Source: Pseudomonadota bacterium (GTDB lineage: Bacteria > Pseudomonadota > Alphaproteobacteria > Acetobacterales > Acetobacteraceae). From it: a stretch of 17,443 nt of DNA. The DNA is taken from NCBI GenBank assembly GCA_021808185.1, contig JAKBCB010000022.1:1-17443 (forward strand), read 5' to 3'. Shown here one piece after another: positions 6,255-13,742 of the stretch. Position 1 is the first letter of the stretch; each line of letters begins with the position of its first letter. The translations under genes were made by a program, and so were the position numbers. A model generated the notes under the pieces. It was not told the origin of the DNA and searched no databases. It was given only the letters and a program-made list of their open reading frames with translations.

Positions 6255-6803
6255 ATGGAGTGGAACGACGAGACGATCGTGCGGCTCCGTGCGCTCTGGA
6301 ACGAGGGCCTCTCGACGGCCGAGATCGGTCGCCGCATGGGGGTGTCGAAAAACGCCGTGGTTGGCAAGGCGCATCGTCTTGGCCTGCCGCCGCGCCCTTC
6401 GCCGATCCGCCGTGATGTGACCGGCGCGAGTTCGCCGCGTACCCCCGCGCTGCGCCGCGTCGTCGGCCCCACGCTGCCCCCGCTCGCGGCGACGCTGACC
6501 GTCGGGGAGGAGTCTCGCCCGGTGGTGGCCAAGGCGCCGCCGCCGGACGCTTCCCCCGCCGCGGCGGTGTCCGCCGCGCCCGTCGCGTCGGTTCCGGCCG
6601 CCGCCGCGCCTGCGGTGCGCGCGCTCCCCCCGGCGCGTCATATGCCGCGCATGGCGGCCTGCTGCTGGCCGATCGGCGAGCCGGGCACCAAAAGCTTCCG
6701 TTTTTGCGATGTCGAGGCGGTGCAGGGCAAACCCTACTGCGCCGAGCATGCCCAGCTTGCTTACGTGAAGGTGCGCGACCGGCGCGAGGAAGCGGCGGCA
6801 TAG
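6255..6803 (+). CDS. gcrA: GcrA cell-cycle regulator
   Basis: GcrA binds the housekeeping sigma factor domain 2 and stimulates transcription from promoters carrying methylated GANTC sites, linking gene expression to chromosome replication in alphaproteobacteria. The 182-residue product has the diagnostic N-terminal helix-turn-helix (MEWNDETIVRLRALWNEG, then TAEIGRRMGVSKNAVVGKAHRLGL, residues 1-46). A long Ala/Pro/Val-rich linker follows (about 50-130). The conserved C-terminal module CCWPIGEPGTKSFRFCD with PYCAEHAQLAY is the sigma-interacting part. ATG 6255 is set by GGGGAGG 7 bases upstream. It has its own sigma70-like promoter and an upstream DnaA-box-like 9-mer. It is flanked by tatA and a cold-shock gene on the same strand. 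Confidence 0.95.
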   Translation: MEWNDETIVRLRALWNEGLSTAEIGRRMGVSKNAVVGKAHRLGLPPRPSPIRRDVTGASSPRTPALRRVVGPTLPPLAATLTVGEESRPVVAKAPPPDASPAAAVSAAPVASVPAAAAPAVRALPPARHMPRMAACCWPIGEPGTKSFRFCDVEAVQGKPYCAEHAQLAYVKVRDRREEAAA

Positions 6804-6854
6804 CCCGGGTGGGGCGGTGCCGCGGCCGCGTTTGGGGTCCGTTGCTCGCATATG

Positions 6855-6883
6855 TTGCAGGATGCAAAAAGCCCGCGTATCGT
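6855..6883 (+). promoter_or_regulatory. Possible promoter of the cold-shock gene
   Basis: TTGCAG (6855-6860) and TATCGT (6878-6883) are 17 bases apart and match the sigma70 consensus at three and four of six positions. If used, it would give a leader of about 170 bases before the cold-shock start codon, the long 5' leader typical of cspA-type genes. The match is weak. Confidence 0.3.
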
Positions 6884-7060
6884 TCCGAGGGGTGGCATGG
6901 CGTCCAGTGATGGGCGCCTGAAAAAGCAACAAGGACCGCCGCCCGAGGGAGCGCGCAGACAAATTGGCGCTCGTTCACGAGGGGCGTCTGTGCAAACCGG
7001 TCGGTGGCGTGGATAGTGTGGCCGGACAGGATGCCCGCAACCAAGAAAGGCGCGGCGTCG

Positions 7061-7267
7061 ATGTCCAAGGGGACGGTCAAGTGGTTCAATCCGACGAAGG
7101 GCTATGGCTTCATTGCTCCTGATTCCGGGGGCAAGGATGTCTTCGTGCATATCAGTGCGGTGCAGAAAGCCGGGCTGCGCACCCTCAACGAGGGGCAAAA
7201 GGTCGGCTTCGACGTTGAACAGCAGCAGAATGGCCGGGCCGCGGCGGTGAACCTCATCGCCGACTGA
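7061..7267 (+). CDS. Cold-shock domain protein (CspA family)
   Basis: This is a single-domain nucleic-acid chaperone that binds single-stranded RNA and DNA and melts secondary structure. The 68-residue product is one oligonucleotide-binding beta-barrel. It has GTVKWFNPTKGYGFI containing RNP1 near residues 4-18, DVFVHISAV containing RNP2 near 26-34, and the closing GQKVGFDVEQQQNGRAAAVNLIAD. The first ATG of the frame is upstream, but ATG 7061 gives the canonical MSKGTVKWFN start. Several paralogues usually exist in these genomes, so a specific letter cannot be assigned. The 257-base space before it has no coding sequence and probably forms the 5' leader, a feature often tied to temperature or growth-phase control. 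It precedes pmtA by about 110 bases. Confidence 0.93.
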   Translation: MSKGTVKWFNPTKGYGFIAPDSGGKDVFVHISAVQKAGLRTLNEGQKVGFDVEQQQNGRAAAVNLIAD

Positions 7268-7377
7268 CCGGCGGGCGCGCGAAGGGGCAATTCCCGGTCG
7301 CGTCAGGTGGGTGGTCCGCCCTGCTCTGCGGTGCGTGCGACTGGGTCGCGTCGGTCGCCGGCGCAGGGAGTGACTGT

Positions 7378-8049
7378 TTGACCTATCAATCTGCGTCTCC
7401 GCCGCGCGGCGATCTTGCGGCACCGCGCTCCGGGCTCGACGCCAACGACGTGCGCGTGGCGTATCGTCGCTGGGCCGGCATTTACGATACCGCGTTCGGC
7501 GGGGTTTCCGCCTGGGGCCGCCGCGCCGCCGTCGATGCGGTGAACGCGCTGCCGGGGCGGCGCGTGCTGGAGGCCGGGGTCGGCACCGGCCTCGCGCTGC
7601 CGCGCTACGCGGCCAGCAAGCGCGTGGTCGGCATCGACCTCTCGGCCGAAATGCTCAAACGCGCCCGCGCCCGCGTCGCCGAACAGCGCATCGCCACCGT
7701 CGAGACGCTGCGTGAGATGGACGCCGAGGCCACCGACTTCGCGGACGGGGAGTTCGACATCGCGGTGGCGATGTTCGTCGCCTCCGTGGTGCCGCACCCG
7801 CGCCGGCTGATGGAGGAAATGCGCCGCGTCGTGCGCCCGGGCGGGCACATCCTGTTCGTCAACCACTTCGCGGCCGAACGCGGCCTGCGCTGGTGGGCCG
7901 AGCGCACGCTGGCCCCGGCGTCGCGCGCGCTGGGCTGGCATCCGGACTTCAAGTTCGAGGCGCTGTTCGCACCCGGCGAGCTGGCCGGCGCGCAACTGCG
8001 GCCGATGCCGCCGTTCGGCCTGTTCACCCTGGTCCACCTGGCGCGCTGA
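7378..8049 (+). CDS. pmtA: Phospholipid N-methyltransferase, PmtA-like
   Basis: This class I SAM-dependent methyltransferase resembles the Rhodobacter-type PmtA, which methylates phosphatidylethanolamine three times to give phosphatidylcholine. The 223-residue product has RVAYRRWAGIYDTAFGG near residues 23-39, the SAM-binding motif I LEAGVGTGLALPRY near 63-76, and the acidic motif II VVGIDLSAEMLKRAR. Further on are DFADGEFDIAVAMFVASVVPHP and RRVVRPGGHILFVNHF. The GVGTGL signature, NHF and LGWHPDF are typical of this subgroup rather than of small-molecule methyltransferases, but the substrate is inferred. The start codon appears to be TTG at 7378, with GGGAG 7 bases upstream. No membrane helix is seen; the enzyme probably binds the inner membrane surface. 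It ends just before the oxidase promoter region. Confidence 0.8.
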   Translation: MTYQSASPPRGDLAAPRSGLDANDVRVAYRRWAGIYDTAFGGVSAWGRRAAVDAVNALPGRRVLEAGVGTGLALPRYAASKRVVGIDLSAEMLKRARARVAEQRIATVETLREMDAEATDFADGEFDIAVAMFVASVVPHPRRLMEEMRRVVRPGGHILFVNHFAAERGLRWWAERTLAPASRALGWHPDFKFEALFAPGELAGAQLRPMPPFGLFTLVHLAR

Positions 8050-8085
8050 CGCCGCGGGCCAAGGCCGTATTCACCTGAAAGGGCC

Positions 8086-8099
8086 TTGATCTAGCGCAA
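8086..8099 (+). promoter_or_regulatory. FNR/FixK-like box upstream of the oxidase operon
   Basis: TTGATCTAGCGCAA fits the 14-base FNR/FixK dyad (TTGAT-N4-ATCAA) with a perfect left half and three of five bases in the right half. It fits the looser FixK pattern TTGA-N6-GCAA completely. It is centred about 76 bases upstream of the ctaC start codon, in the 119-base gap after pmtA. An oxygen-responsive regulator binding here could lower or raise aa3 oxidase expression. A weak AAGGCC/GGCCTT inverted repeat (8061-8087) overlaps its left edge. Confidence 0.5.
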
Positions 8100-8168
8100 A
8101 GCCTCCTGTAGCCCACATGCGTGGCGTGGCCCTCGGGGCTTGCGCATTTTCAGCGGGATGGATCGGCG

Positions 8169-9035
8169 ATGCACCTACTTCGGCGGCTCGGTGCCGCGTT
8201 CGCTCTCATGGCCGGCTTCGCATTCGCCGTCGCGGGGACTGCCTCCGCCCAGGCGCCGAAGCCCTGGCAGATGGGCATGCAAACGGCGGGCAGCCCGGTG
8301 ATGGAACATATCCAGAGCCTGCACACTCTGGTGCTGTGGATAATCACCCTCATCACCCTGTTCGTCGGCGGGCTGATCGTGTGGGTGCTGTATCGCTTTA
8401 ACGCGCAGCGCAACCCGGTGCCCAGCCGAGTGAGCCACCACACCGGGCTGGAAGTGGCCTGGACGGTGATCCCGGTGCTGATCCTGGTGGTGATCGCGAT
8501 CCCAAGCTTCCGCCTCGTGTATTTCGAGGACCGGACGACGGCGGCGGACATGACCATCAAGGTCACCGGCCATCAGTGGTACTGGGAATACACCTACCCG
8601 GACCAGGGCAACGTCGATTTCTCCAGCTACTACATCAAGGATGACGACCAGACGCCGCATCTGCGCCTGCTGGACGTGGACAACCCCCTGGTGGTGCCGG
8701 CCGGCAAGAACATCCGCATCCTGACCACCAGCGCCGACGTGATCCACAGCTTCTTCATCCCGAGCCTTGGCGTGCAGCGCTACGCCATCCCGGGCCGCAC
8801 CATCGAGACCTGGGTGCGCGTGGACAAGCCGGGGCAGTACTACGGTGAGTGCAATCAGATCTGCGGCACCAACCACAGCTTCATGCCGATCTCGATCCGC
8901 GCCGTCACGCCGGAGGAGTTCACCGCCTGGGTGCAGCAGGCCAAGACGAAGTTCGCGGCCGATGCGCCCGCTTCGCCCGGCCCCGCCATCACTGGCGCGC
9001 CCGTGCGCGTCGCCGCCGCCCAGGTCCAGCCGTAA
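8169..9035 (+). CDS. ctaC: Cytochrome c oxidase subunit II
   Basis: Subunit II carries the dinuclear CuA centre that accepts electrons from cytochrome c. The 288-residue product starts with a cleavable signal peptide (basic MHLLRR, hydrophobic core, ATASA-like site before QAPKPW near residue 34). Two membrane helices follow, near LWIITLITLFVGGLIVWVLY and WTVIPVLILVVIAIPSF. The periplasmic cupredoxin domain has all CuA ligands: His193, Cys228, Glu227 (main chain in the family), Cys232, His236 and Met239. The docking-path aromatic run HQWYWEYTYP is present. These ligands identify a cytochrome c oxidase, not a quinol oxidase. No C-terminal heme c domain is fused. ATG 8169 gives the signal peptide. 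It leads the operon and is followed 31 bases later by ctaD. Confidence 0.96.
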   Translation: MHLLRRLGAAFALMAGFAFAVAGTASAQAPKPWQMGMQTAGSPVMEHIQSLHTLVLWIITLITLFVGGLIVWVLYRFNAQRNPVPSRVSHHTGLEVAWTVIPVLILVVIAIPSFRLVYFEDRTTAADMTIKVTGHQWYWEYTYPDQGNVDFSSYYIKDDDQTPHLRLLDVDNPLVVPAGKNIRILTTSADVIHSFFIPSLGVQRYAIPGRTIETWVRVDKPGQYYGECNQICGTNHSFMPISIRAVTPEEFTAWVQQAKTKFAADAPASPGPAITGAPVRVAAAQVQP

Positions 9036-9066
9036 CCGCCGCGTCAGCGCACGCAGGAGACGCAGA

Positions 9067-10674
9067 ATGAGTGTCACCACCCACGATCATGCGCATCACG
9101 ACCACGATCACGGCCACGCGCCCGGGTTCGTGAAGCGCTGGCTGTTCAGCACCAACCACAAGGACATCGGCACGCTGTACCTGATCTTCGCCGTGGTCGG
9201 CGGGACGGTCGGCGGCATCCTGTCGCTGCTGATGCGGCTGGAGCTGTTCAGCCCCGGCATGAAGATGGGGATCTTCTCGTCCGGCCAGTCTTGGAACGCG
9301 GCGATCACCGCGCACGGCCTGTTGATGATCTTCTTCTCGGTGATGCCCGGGCTGATCGGCGGCTTCGGCAACTGGTTCGTGCCGCTGATGATCGGCGCGC
9401 CGGACATGGCGTTCCCGCGCCTGAACAACATCAGCTTCTGGCTGCTGGTGCCGGCCTTCCTGCTGATCATGGCGGGGTTGTTCACCGGCGACGGCGCCGG
9501 TTCGGGCTGGACGCTGTATCCGCCGCTGTCCAACGCCACGTACAACAGCGGCCCGGCGATGGACTTCACCCTGTTCGCGCTGCACCTTGCCGGTGTCTCC
9601 TCGTTGCTGGGCGCGATCAACTTCATCACCACCATCTTCAACATGCGCGCGCCGGGCATGACCCTGCATAAGATGCCGCTGTTCGTGTGGTCGATGCTCG
9701 TCACCGCCTTCCTGCTGCTGCTGTCGATCCCGGTGCTGGCCGGTGCCATCACCATGCTGATCACCGACCGCAATTTCGGCACCGCCTTCTTCAATCCGGA
9801 GGGCGGCGGCGATCCGGTGCTGTTCCAGCATCTGTTCTGGTTCTTCGGCCACCCCGAAGTGTACATCATGATCCTGCCCGGCTTCGGCATTATCAGCCAC
9901 ATCATCTCGACCTTCTCGAAGAAGCCGATCTTCGGCTATCTCGGCATGGCCTACGCGATGGTGGCGATCGGCGTAGTGGGCTTCGTGGTGTGGGCGCACC
10001 ACATGTTCGTCTCGGGCATGAGCGTGGATACCCGCGCCTACTTCATGGCCGCGACGATGATCATCGCCGTGCCGACCGGCATCAAGGTCTTCTCCTGGAT
10101 CGCCACCATGTGGGGCGGGTCCATCGAGCTGAAGGTGCCGATGCTGTGGGCCGTCGGCTTCCTGTTCCTGTTCACCGTCGGCGGCGTGACCGGCGTGGTG
10201 CTGTCCAACGCCGGCCTCGACCAGGTGCTGCACAACAGCTACTACGTGGTCGCGCACTTCCACTACGTGCTGTCGCTGGGCGCCGTGTTCTCGATCTTCG
10301 CCGGGTTCTACTACTGGGTCGGCAAGATGAGCGGCCGGCAGTATCCGGAGTTCTGGGGCAAGGTGCATTTCTGGCTCACGTTCATCGGCGTGAACCTGAC
10401 CTTCTTCCCGATGCACTTCCTCGGCCTCGCCGGCATGCCGCGCCGCTACGTGGACTATCCGGAGGCTTTCCGCGGCTGGAACGAGGTCGCCACCGTCGGC
10501 TCGTTCATCAGTGCCGCCGGCCTGCTGGTGTTCTTCTACGTGGTGCTGCGCATCTTCACCTCGCGCGAGCACGTCGCGGATAACTACTGGGGCGAGGGCG
10601 CGACGACCCTGGAATGGACCGTCTCCTCCCCGCCGCCGTTCCACACGTTCGAGGAACTGCCCCGCATCCGCTGA
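9067..10674 (+). CDS. ctaD: Cytochrome c oxidase subunit I (aa3 type)
   Basis: This is the catalytic subunit that reduces oxygen to water at the heme a3-CuB centre and pumps protons. The 535-residue product has about 12 membrane helices. By position I identify heme a ligands His83 and His399, heme a3 ligand His397, and CuB ligands His262, His311 and His312, with Tyr266 for the His-Tyr cross-link. Asp113 is at the D-channel mouth, Glu264 in HPEVY, and Lys340 in the K-channel. This is the full A1-type set, as in Paracoccus. The N-terminus (residues 6-17) is unusually His-rich, THDHAHHDHDHGH, before the standard RWLFSTNHKDIGTLY. AGGAG lies 7 bases before ATG 9067. It sits between ctaC and ctaB. 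Confidence 0.97.
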   Translation: MSVTTHDHAHHDHDHGHAPGFVKRWLFSTNHKDIGTLYLIFAVVGGTVGGILSLLMRLELFSPGMKMGIFSSGQSWNAAITAHGLLMIFFSVMPGLIGGFGNWFVPLMIGAPDMAFPRLNNISFWLLVPAFLLIMAGLFTGDGAGSGWTLYPPLSNATYNSGPAMDFTLFALHLAGVSSLLGAINFITTIFNMRAPGMTLHKMPLFVWSMLVTAFLLLLSIPVLAGAITMLITDRNFGTAFFNPEGGGDPVLFQHLFWFFGHPEVYIMILPGFGIISHIISTFSKKPIFGYLGMAYAMVAIGVVGFVVWAHHMFVSGMSVDTRAYFMAATMIIAVPTGIKVFSWIATMWGGSIELKVPMLWAVGFLFLFTVGGVTGVVLSNAGLDQVLHNSYYVVAHFHYVLSLGAVFSIFAGFYYWVGKMSGRQYPEFWGKVHFWLTFIGVNLTFFPMHFLGLAGMPRRYVDYPEAFRGWNEVATVGSFISAAGLLVFFYVVLRIFTSREHVADNYWGEGATTLEWTVSSPPPFHTFEELPRIR

Positions 10675-10699
10675 TGCCTGAGACTGATCGGATCAGACG

Positions 10700-11662
10700 A
10701 TGACCAACGCCGCTTCCGCGGTGGCGGCCGAGGACAGGGGGGACGACCAGTCCCCCCTCATCCTTTCCGGCGCCACGATCTCCTCTGCCGGCGACTGGCT
10801 GGCGCTGCTCAAGCCGCGCGTCGTTGGGCTGGTGGTGTTCACCGGGCTTGTCGGCCTGTTGGTGGCGCCGGGCCACTTGCACCCGGTGCTCGCCTTCACC
10901 GCCGTGCTGTGCATTGCTGTCGCCGCGGGTGCCGCCGGCGCGATCAACATGTGGTACGACCGCGACATCGATGCCCACATGCGCCGCACCGCGCGCCGCC
11001 CGATTCCGGCCGGCCGCGTCGCGCCGTCCGAGGCGCTGGGCTTCGGCGTGGCGCTCGCCGTCGGCTCGGTGCTGCTGATGTGGCTGGTCACCAACACGCT
11101 GGCGGCCGCGATCCTGGCGCTGTCCATCGCCTTCTACGTGTTCGTCTATACCATGTGGCTGAAGCGGCGGACGCCGCAGAACATCGTCATCGGCGGCGCC
11201 GCCGGCGCCTTCCCGCCGCTGATCGGCTGGGCGGCCGTCACCGGAAGCATCGGCATGCTGCCGGTGCTGATGTTCCTGATCGTGTTCCTCTGGACGCCAC
11301 CGCATTTCTGGTCGCTCTCGCTATGGGCGCACGCGGACTACCAGCGTGTTGGCGTGCCGATGCTGCCGGTGGTGGCGGGCGCGCGCAGCACGCGGCGGCA
11401 TATCCTCGCCTATACCTTCGTGCTGGTCTCGGTGACGCTGCTGCCCTGGGCGCTGCATCTGACCGGGGCGATCTACGGCCTGTCCGCCACGGTCCTGGGC
11501 CTTGGGTTTATCGCCGGCGCGTGGCGCGTGCTGCGCGACAAGCAGGATTCGCGCGGGGTCAGCCAGACCGGCGACCTGCCGGCGCGCAAGCTGTTCAAAT
11601 TCTCGCTGTACTACCTCGCGGTGCTGTTCGCGGCCCTCGCTGTCGATCGGCTGGTGGGCTGA
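10700..11662 (+). CDS. ctaB: Protoheme IX farnesyltransferase (heme O synthase)
   Basis: CtaB attaches a farnesyl group to protoheme, giving heme O, the precursor of heme a in the adjacent oxidase. The 320-residue product is a UbiA-type prenyltransferase with about nine membrane helices. The first Asp-rich motif NMWYDRDIDAHMRRTARRP places Asn83, Asp87 and Asp91 for magnesium-diphosphate binding, and is followed by PIPAGRV. The second conserved loop reads WTPPHFWSLSLWAHADYQRVGVPMLP in two parts near residues 197-222. The first 30 residues are hydrophilic and variable. The start is 25 bases after ctaD with only a weak ribosome-binding site (GGATCA). A heme A synthase (ctaA), needed for the next step, is not in the window. 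Confidence 0.96.
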   Translation: MTNAASAVAAEDRGDDQSPLILSGATISSAGDWLALLKPRVVGLVVFTGLVGLLVAPGHLHPVLAFTAVLCIAVAAGAAGAINMWYDRDIDAHMRRTARRPIPAGRVAPSEALGFGVALAVGSVLLMWLVTNTLAAAILALSIAFYVFVYTMWLKRRTPQNIVIGGAAGAFPPLIGWAAVTGSIGMLPVLMFLIVFLWTPPHFWSLSLWAHADYQRVGVPMLPVVAGARSTRRHILAYTFVLVSVTLLPWALHLTGAIYGLSATVLGLGFIAGAWRVLRDKQDSRGVSQTGDLPARKLFKFSLYYLAVLFAALAVDRLVG

Positions 11663-11666
11663 TCCG

Positions 11667-11831
11667 ATGGCCCCGCTCCACTCCGCCCCGCTGCCCGAGA
11701 CCGACGAAGCCCTTGCCCGCCGCAGGCGTGGCCGCAACCTCGCGATGCTGGTGGTGCTCATCGCCCTCGCGGTGCTGTTCTATGCCATTGCCATGGTGAA
11801 GATGGCGAACACCGGGCACCTGCCGTCATGA
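11667..11831 (+). CDS. Small single-span membrane protein of the oxidase operon
   Basis: The 54-residue product has a hydrophilic N-terminus ending in RRRRGRN, one membrane helix (about residues 25-43, LAMLVVLIALAVLFYAIAM) and a short tail VKMANTGHLPS. The positive residues before the helix predict the N-terminus inside. A small protein of exactly this plan sits between ctaB and ctaG in many alphaproteobacteria and is sometimes called CoxF or a cytochrome oxidase assembly/small subunit. The family name is from context and pattern, not certain. Its ATG is 4 bases after the ctaB stop and its stop overlaps the ctaG start by 4 bases (ATGA), so translation is probably coupled. Confidence 0.85.
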   Translation: MAPLHSAPLPETDEALARRRRGRNLAMLVVLIALAVLFYAIAMVKMANTGHLPS

Positions 11832-12418
11832 GCGGGCGGCGCCCCAACGCGCTGCTGGCGCTCGGCCTCGGCGGCGTGGTCGCCGGCATGGTCGGCATGT
11901 CGTTCGCGGCCGTGCCGCTGTATCGCATGTTCTGCGCCGCCACCGGCTATGGCGGCACGCCGCAGATCGGCCCCGCCGTCAGCGCCTCGGTCAGTGAGCA
12001 GACCGTCACCGTGCGGTTCAACGCCGACACCAATCCCGGCCTGCCCTGGGCGTTCCGCCCGGAACAGAAGCAGGTGACGCTGAAGCTCGGCGAGGAGCAG
12101 GTGGCGTTCTATCAGGCGCGCAACGAGGCCGCCGTGCCCGTCACCGGCATCGCCATCTACAACGTGACCCCGGAGAAGGCGGCGATCTATTTCCACAAGA
12201 CCGCCTGCTTCTGCTTCAACCAGCAGACCCTCGCCCCCGGGCAGCAGATGCAGTTCCCGGTCAGCTTCTGGGTCGATCCGGCGATCGCCACGGACCCGAG
12301 CACGCGCGACGTGACCACCATCACGTTGTCCTACACGTTCTTCCACTCGCTCGACGATGCCAACCGCTCAGGCAAGCTTGCCTCCGCCGGTCCGCATGTC
12401 GGTGCGATCACCCGGTGA
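11828..12418 (+). CDS. ctaG: Cytochrome c oxidase assembly protein CtaG/Cox11
   Basis: Cox11-type CtaG delivers copper to the CuB site of subunit I. The 196-residue product has one N-terminal membrane helix (about residues 8-30, LLALGLGGVVAGMVGMSFAAVPLY), then a periplasmic immunoglobulin-like beta domain. Copper-binding cysteines are present: Cys36 in YRMFCAATGYGG just after the helix, and the Cys127-Phe-Cys129 pair in HKTACFCFNQQTL. PWAFRPEQKQV and the C-terminal TLSYTFFHS are family signatures. It is the soluble-domain Cox11 type, not the unrelated multi-span Bacillus CtaG. It overlaps the preceding small gene by 4 bases; a 90-base gap separates it from ctaE. Confidence 0.95.
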   Translation: MSGRRPNALLALGLGGVVAGMVGMSFAAVPLYRMFCAATGYGGTPQIGPAVSASVSEQTVTVRFNADTNPGLPWAFRPEQKQVTLKLGEEQVAFYQARNEAAVPVTGIAIYNVTPEKAAIYFHKTACFCFNQQTLAPGQQMQFPVSFWVDPAIATDPSTRDVTTITLSYTFFHSLDDANRSGKLASAGPHVGAITR

Positions 12419-12508
12419 TGACGCGCCGCGGCATCGCCTGGCCCTTGCCCCTTGATGTGCGGGGCGAATTGGGGATGATGCGGCCAGCTTTTTCGCGATG
12501 GACACGGC

Positions 12509-13360
12509 ATGAGCACTGACACGCACGGCGCCTCCACCCTCCCCGTCAGCTCGGGGCTGAAACAGCCGTATCATCTGGTGGACCCGAGCCCGTGGCCGCT
12601 GACCGGCGCCATCGGCGGCGGCCTGACGGTGGTCGGCATCATCATGGCCGCGCATTTCGGCAACTACCTGTGGCTCGTGCTCGGCCTCGTCGTCGTGCTC
12701 GGCACCATGTTCATGTGGTGGCGTGACGTCCTGAAGGAGAGCGCGACCCCCGGCCTGCACAGCGCCGTGGTGCGCCTCGGCCTGCGCTACGGCATGATGA
12801 TGTTCATCGCCAGCGAGGTGATGTTCTTCGTTGCCTTCTTCTGGGCCTATTTCCACTTCGCGCTGTTTCCGGAGCACGTCGCCGGCGCGACCACGCCGAT
12901 GTGGCCGCCCGCCGGCATCCACACCTTCGACCCGTTCCACCTGCCGTTCCTCAACACCATGATCCTGCTGCTGTCCGGCTGCACGGTCACCTGGGCGCAC
13001 CACTCGCTGATCGAGGGCAACAAGCGCGGGCTGGTGATCGGCCTGCTGCTGACGGTGCTGCTGGGCCTCAGCTTCACCACCTTCCAGGCGATCGAGTATT
13101 CCGACGCGCCGTTCAAGTTCGTCGGTGGCGGCGTGTATCCGGCGACGTTCTTCCTCGCCACCGGCTTTCACGGCTTCCACGTGATTGTCGGAACCCTGTT
13201 CCTGCTGGTCTGCCTGTTCCGCGCCAACGCCGGCGGCTTCACGCCGGAGCGCCATTTCGGGTTCGAGGCGGCGGCCTGGTACTGGCACTTCGTGGACGTG
13301 GTCTGGCTGTTCCTGTTCGTCTGCATCTATCTGTGGGGCGCCGGCCCGACGGCGGGATGA
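12509..13360 (+). CDS. ctaE: Cytochrome c oxidase subunit III
   Basis: Subunit III stabilises the core enzyme and supports proton uptake into the D-channel, with bound lipids. The 283-residue product has the seven-helix plan. After KQPYHLVDPSPWPLTGAIGG come FMWWRDVLKES, the conserved acidic helix FIASEVMFFVAFFWAYFHFAL, and GCTVTWAHHSLIEGNK. TGFHGFHVIVGTLFLLVC and the closing FEAAAWYWHFVDVVWLFLFV follow. Helix pair I-II is present, so it is not the short form. The ATG at 12509 has only a weak ribosome-binding site. The preceding 90-base gap holds a weak 5-bp GCCCC/GGGGC hairpin (12447-12465). Confidence 0.97.
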   Translation: MSTDTHGASTLPVSSGLKQPYHLVDPSPWPLTGAIGGGLTVVGIIMAAHFGNYLWLVLGLVVVLGTMFMWWRDVLKESATPGLHSAVVRLGLRYGMMMFIASEVMFFVAFFWAYFHFALFPEHVAGATTPMWPPAGIHTFDPFHLPFLNTMILLLSGCTVTWAHHSLIEGNKRGLVIGLLLTVLLGLSFTTFQAIEYSDAPFKFVGGGVYPATFFLATGFHGFHVIVGTLFLLVCLFRANAGGFTPERHFGFEAAAWYWHFVDVVWLFLFVCIYLWGAGPTAG

Positions 13361-13376
13361 CGTCCCGCAGCGCGCC

Positions 13377-13742
13377 ATGACGGCACCGCCGGCGGCCGTC
13401 CCGGTGCTGCAAGCCGCGCTGCTGTGCCGCTGCCCGCGCTGCGGCAAGGGCAAGCTGTTCCGGGGCATGCTGACCGTGCGGGACACCTGCCCGGTCTGCG
13501 GCCTCGACTTGCGCGAGCACGATACTGGCGACGGCCCGGCGGTGCTGGTGATGTTCGTGCTCGGCACCGTCGTCGTCGGCCTCGCCTTCTGGGTGGAATT
13601 CCGCTTCGAGCCGCCGCTGTGGGTGCACGCGGTGCTGTGGCCCGTGGTCACGGTGCCGTTGGCCATCGCGCTGATGCGGCCGATGAAGGCCGCGATGGTG
13701 GCCCTGCAATACCGCCATCGCGCGAGCGAGATGGGGCTTTGA
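13377..13742 (+). CDS. DUF983 zinc-ribbon membrane protein
   Basis: The 121-residue product has an N-terminal zinc ribbon: CRCPRCGKGKLF near residues 17-28, then CPVCGLDL near 40-47 supplies the second Cys pair. Two membrane helices follow (about 56-73, VLVMFVLGTVVVGLAFWV, and 82-100, WVHAVLWPVVTVPLAIALM) and then a short basic tail. DUF983 proteins lie between the subunit III and SURF1 genes in many alphaproteobacteria. A role in oxidase assembly is suspected from that placement but not known. The ATG at 13377 follows ctaE by 16 bases without a clear ribosome-binding site. The stop codon overlaps the likely start of the SURF1 gene. Confidence 0.88.
   Translation: MTAPPAAVPVLQAALLCRCPRCGKGKLFRGMLTVRDTCPVCGLDLREHDTGDGPAVLVMFVLGTVVVGLAFWVEFRFEPPLWVHAVLWPVVTVPLAIALMRPMKAAMVALQYRHRASEMGL

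Noticed and set aside
8989..10644. 551-codon minus-strand frame opposite ctaD
   Set aside because: It is a shadow of ctaD: His/Asp/Glu/Gln-rich with no recognisable fold, while ctaD has every catalytic residue.
12447..12465. GCCCC/GGGGC hairpin between ctaG and ctaE
   Set aside because: A 5-bp stem with a 9-base loop and no U-tract is too weak to call a terminator; the two genes are probably co-transcribed.
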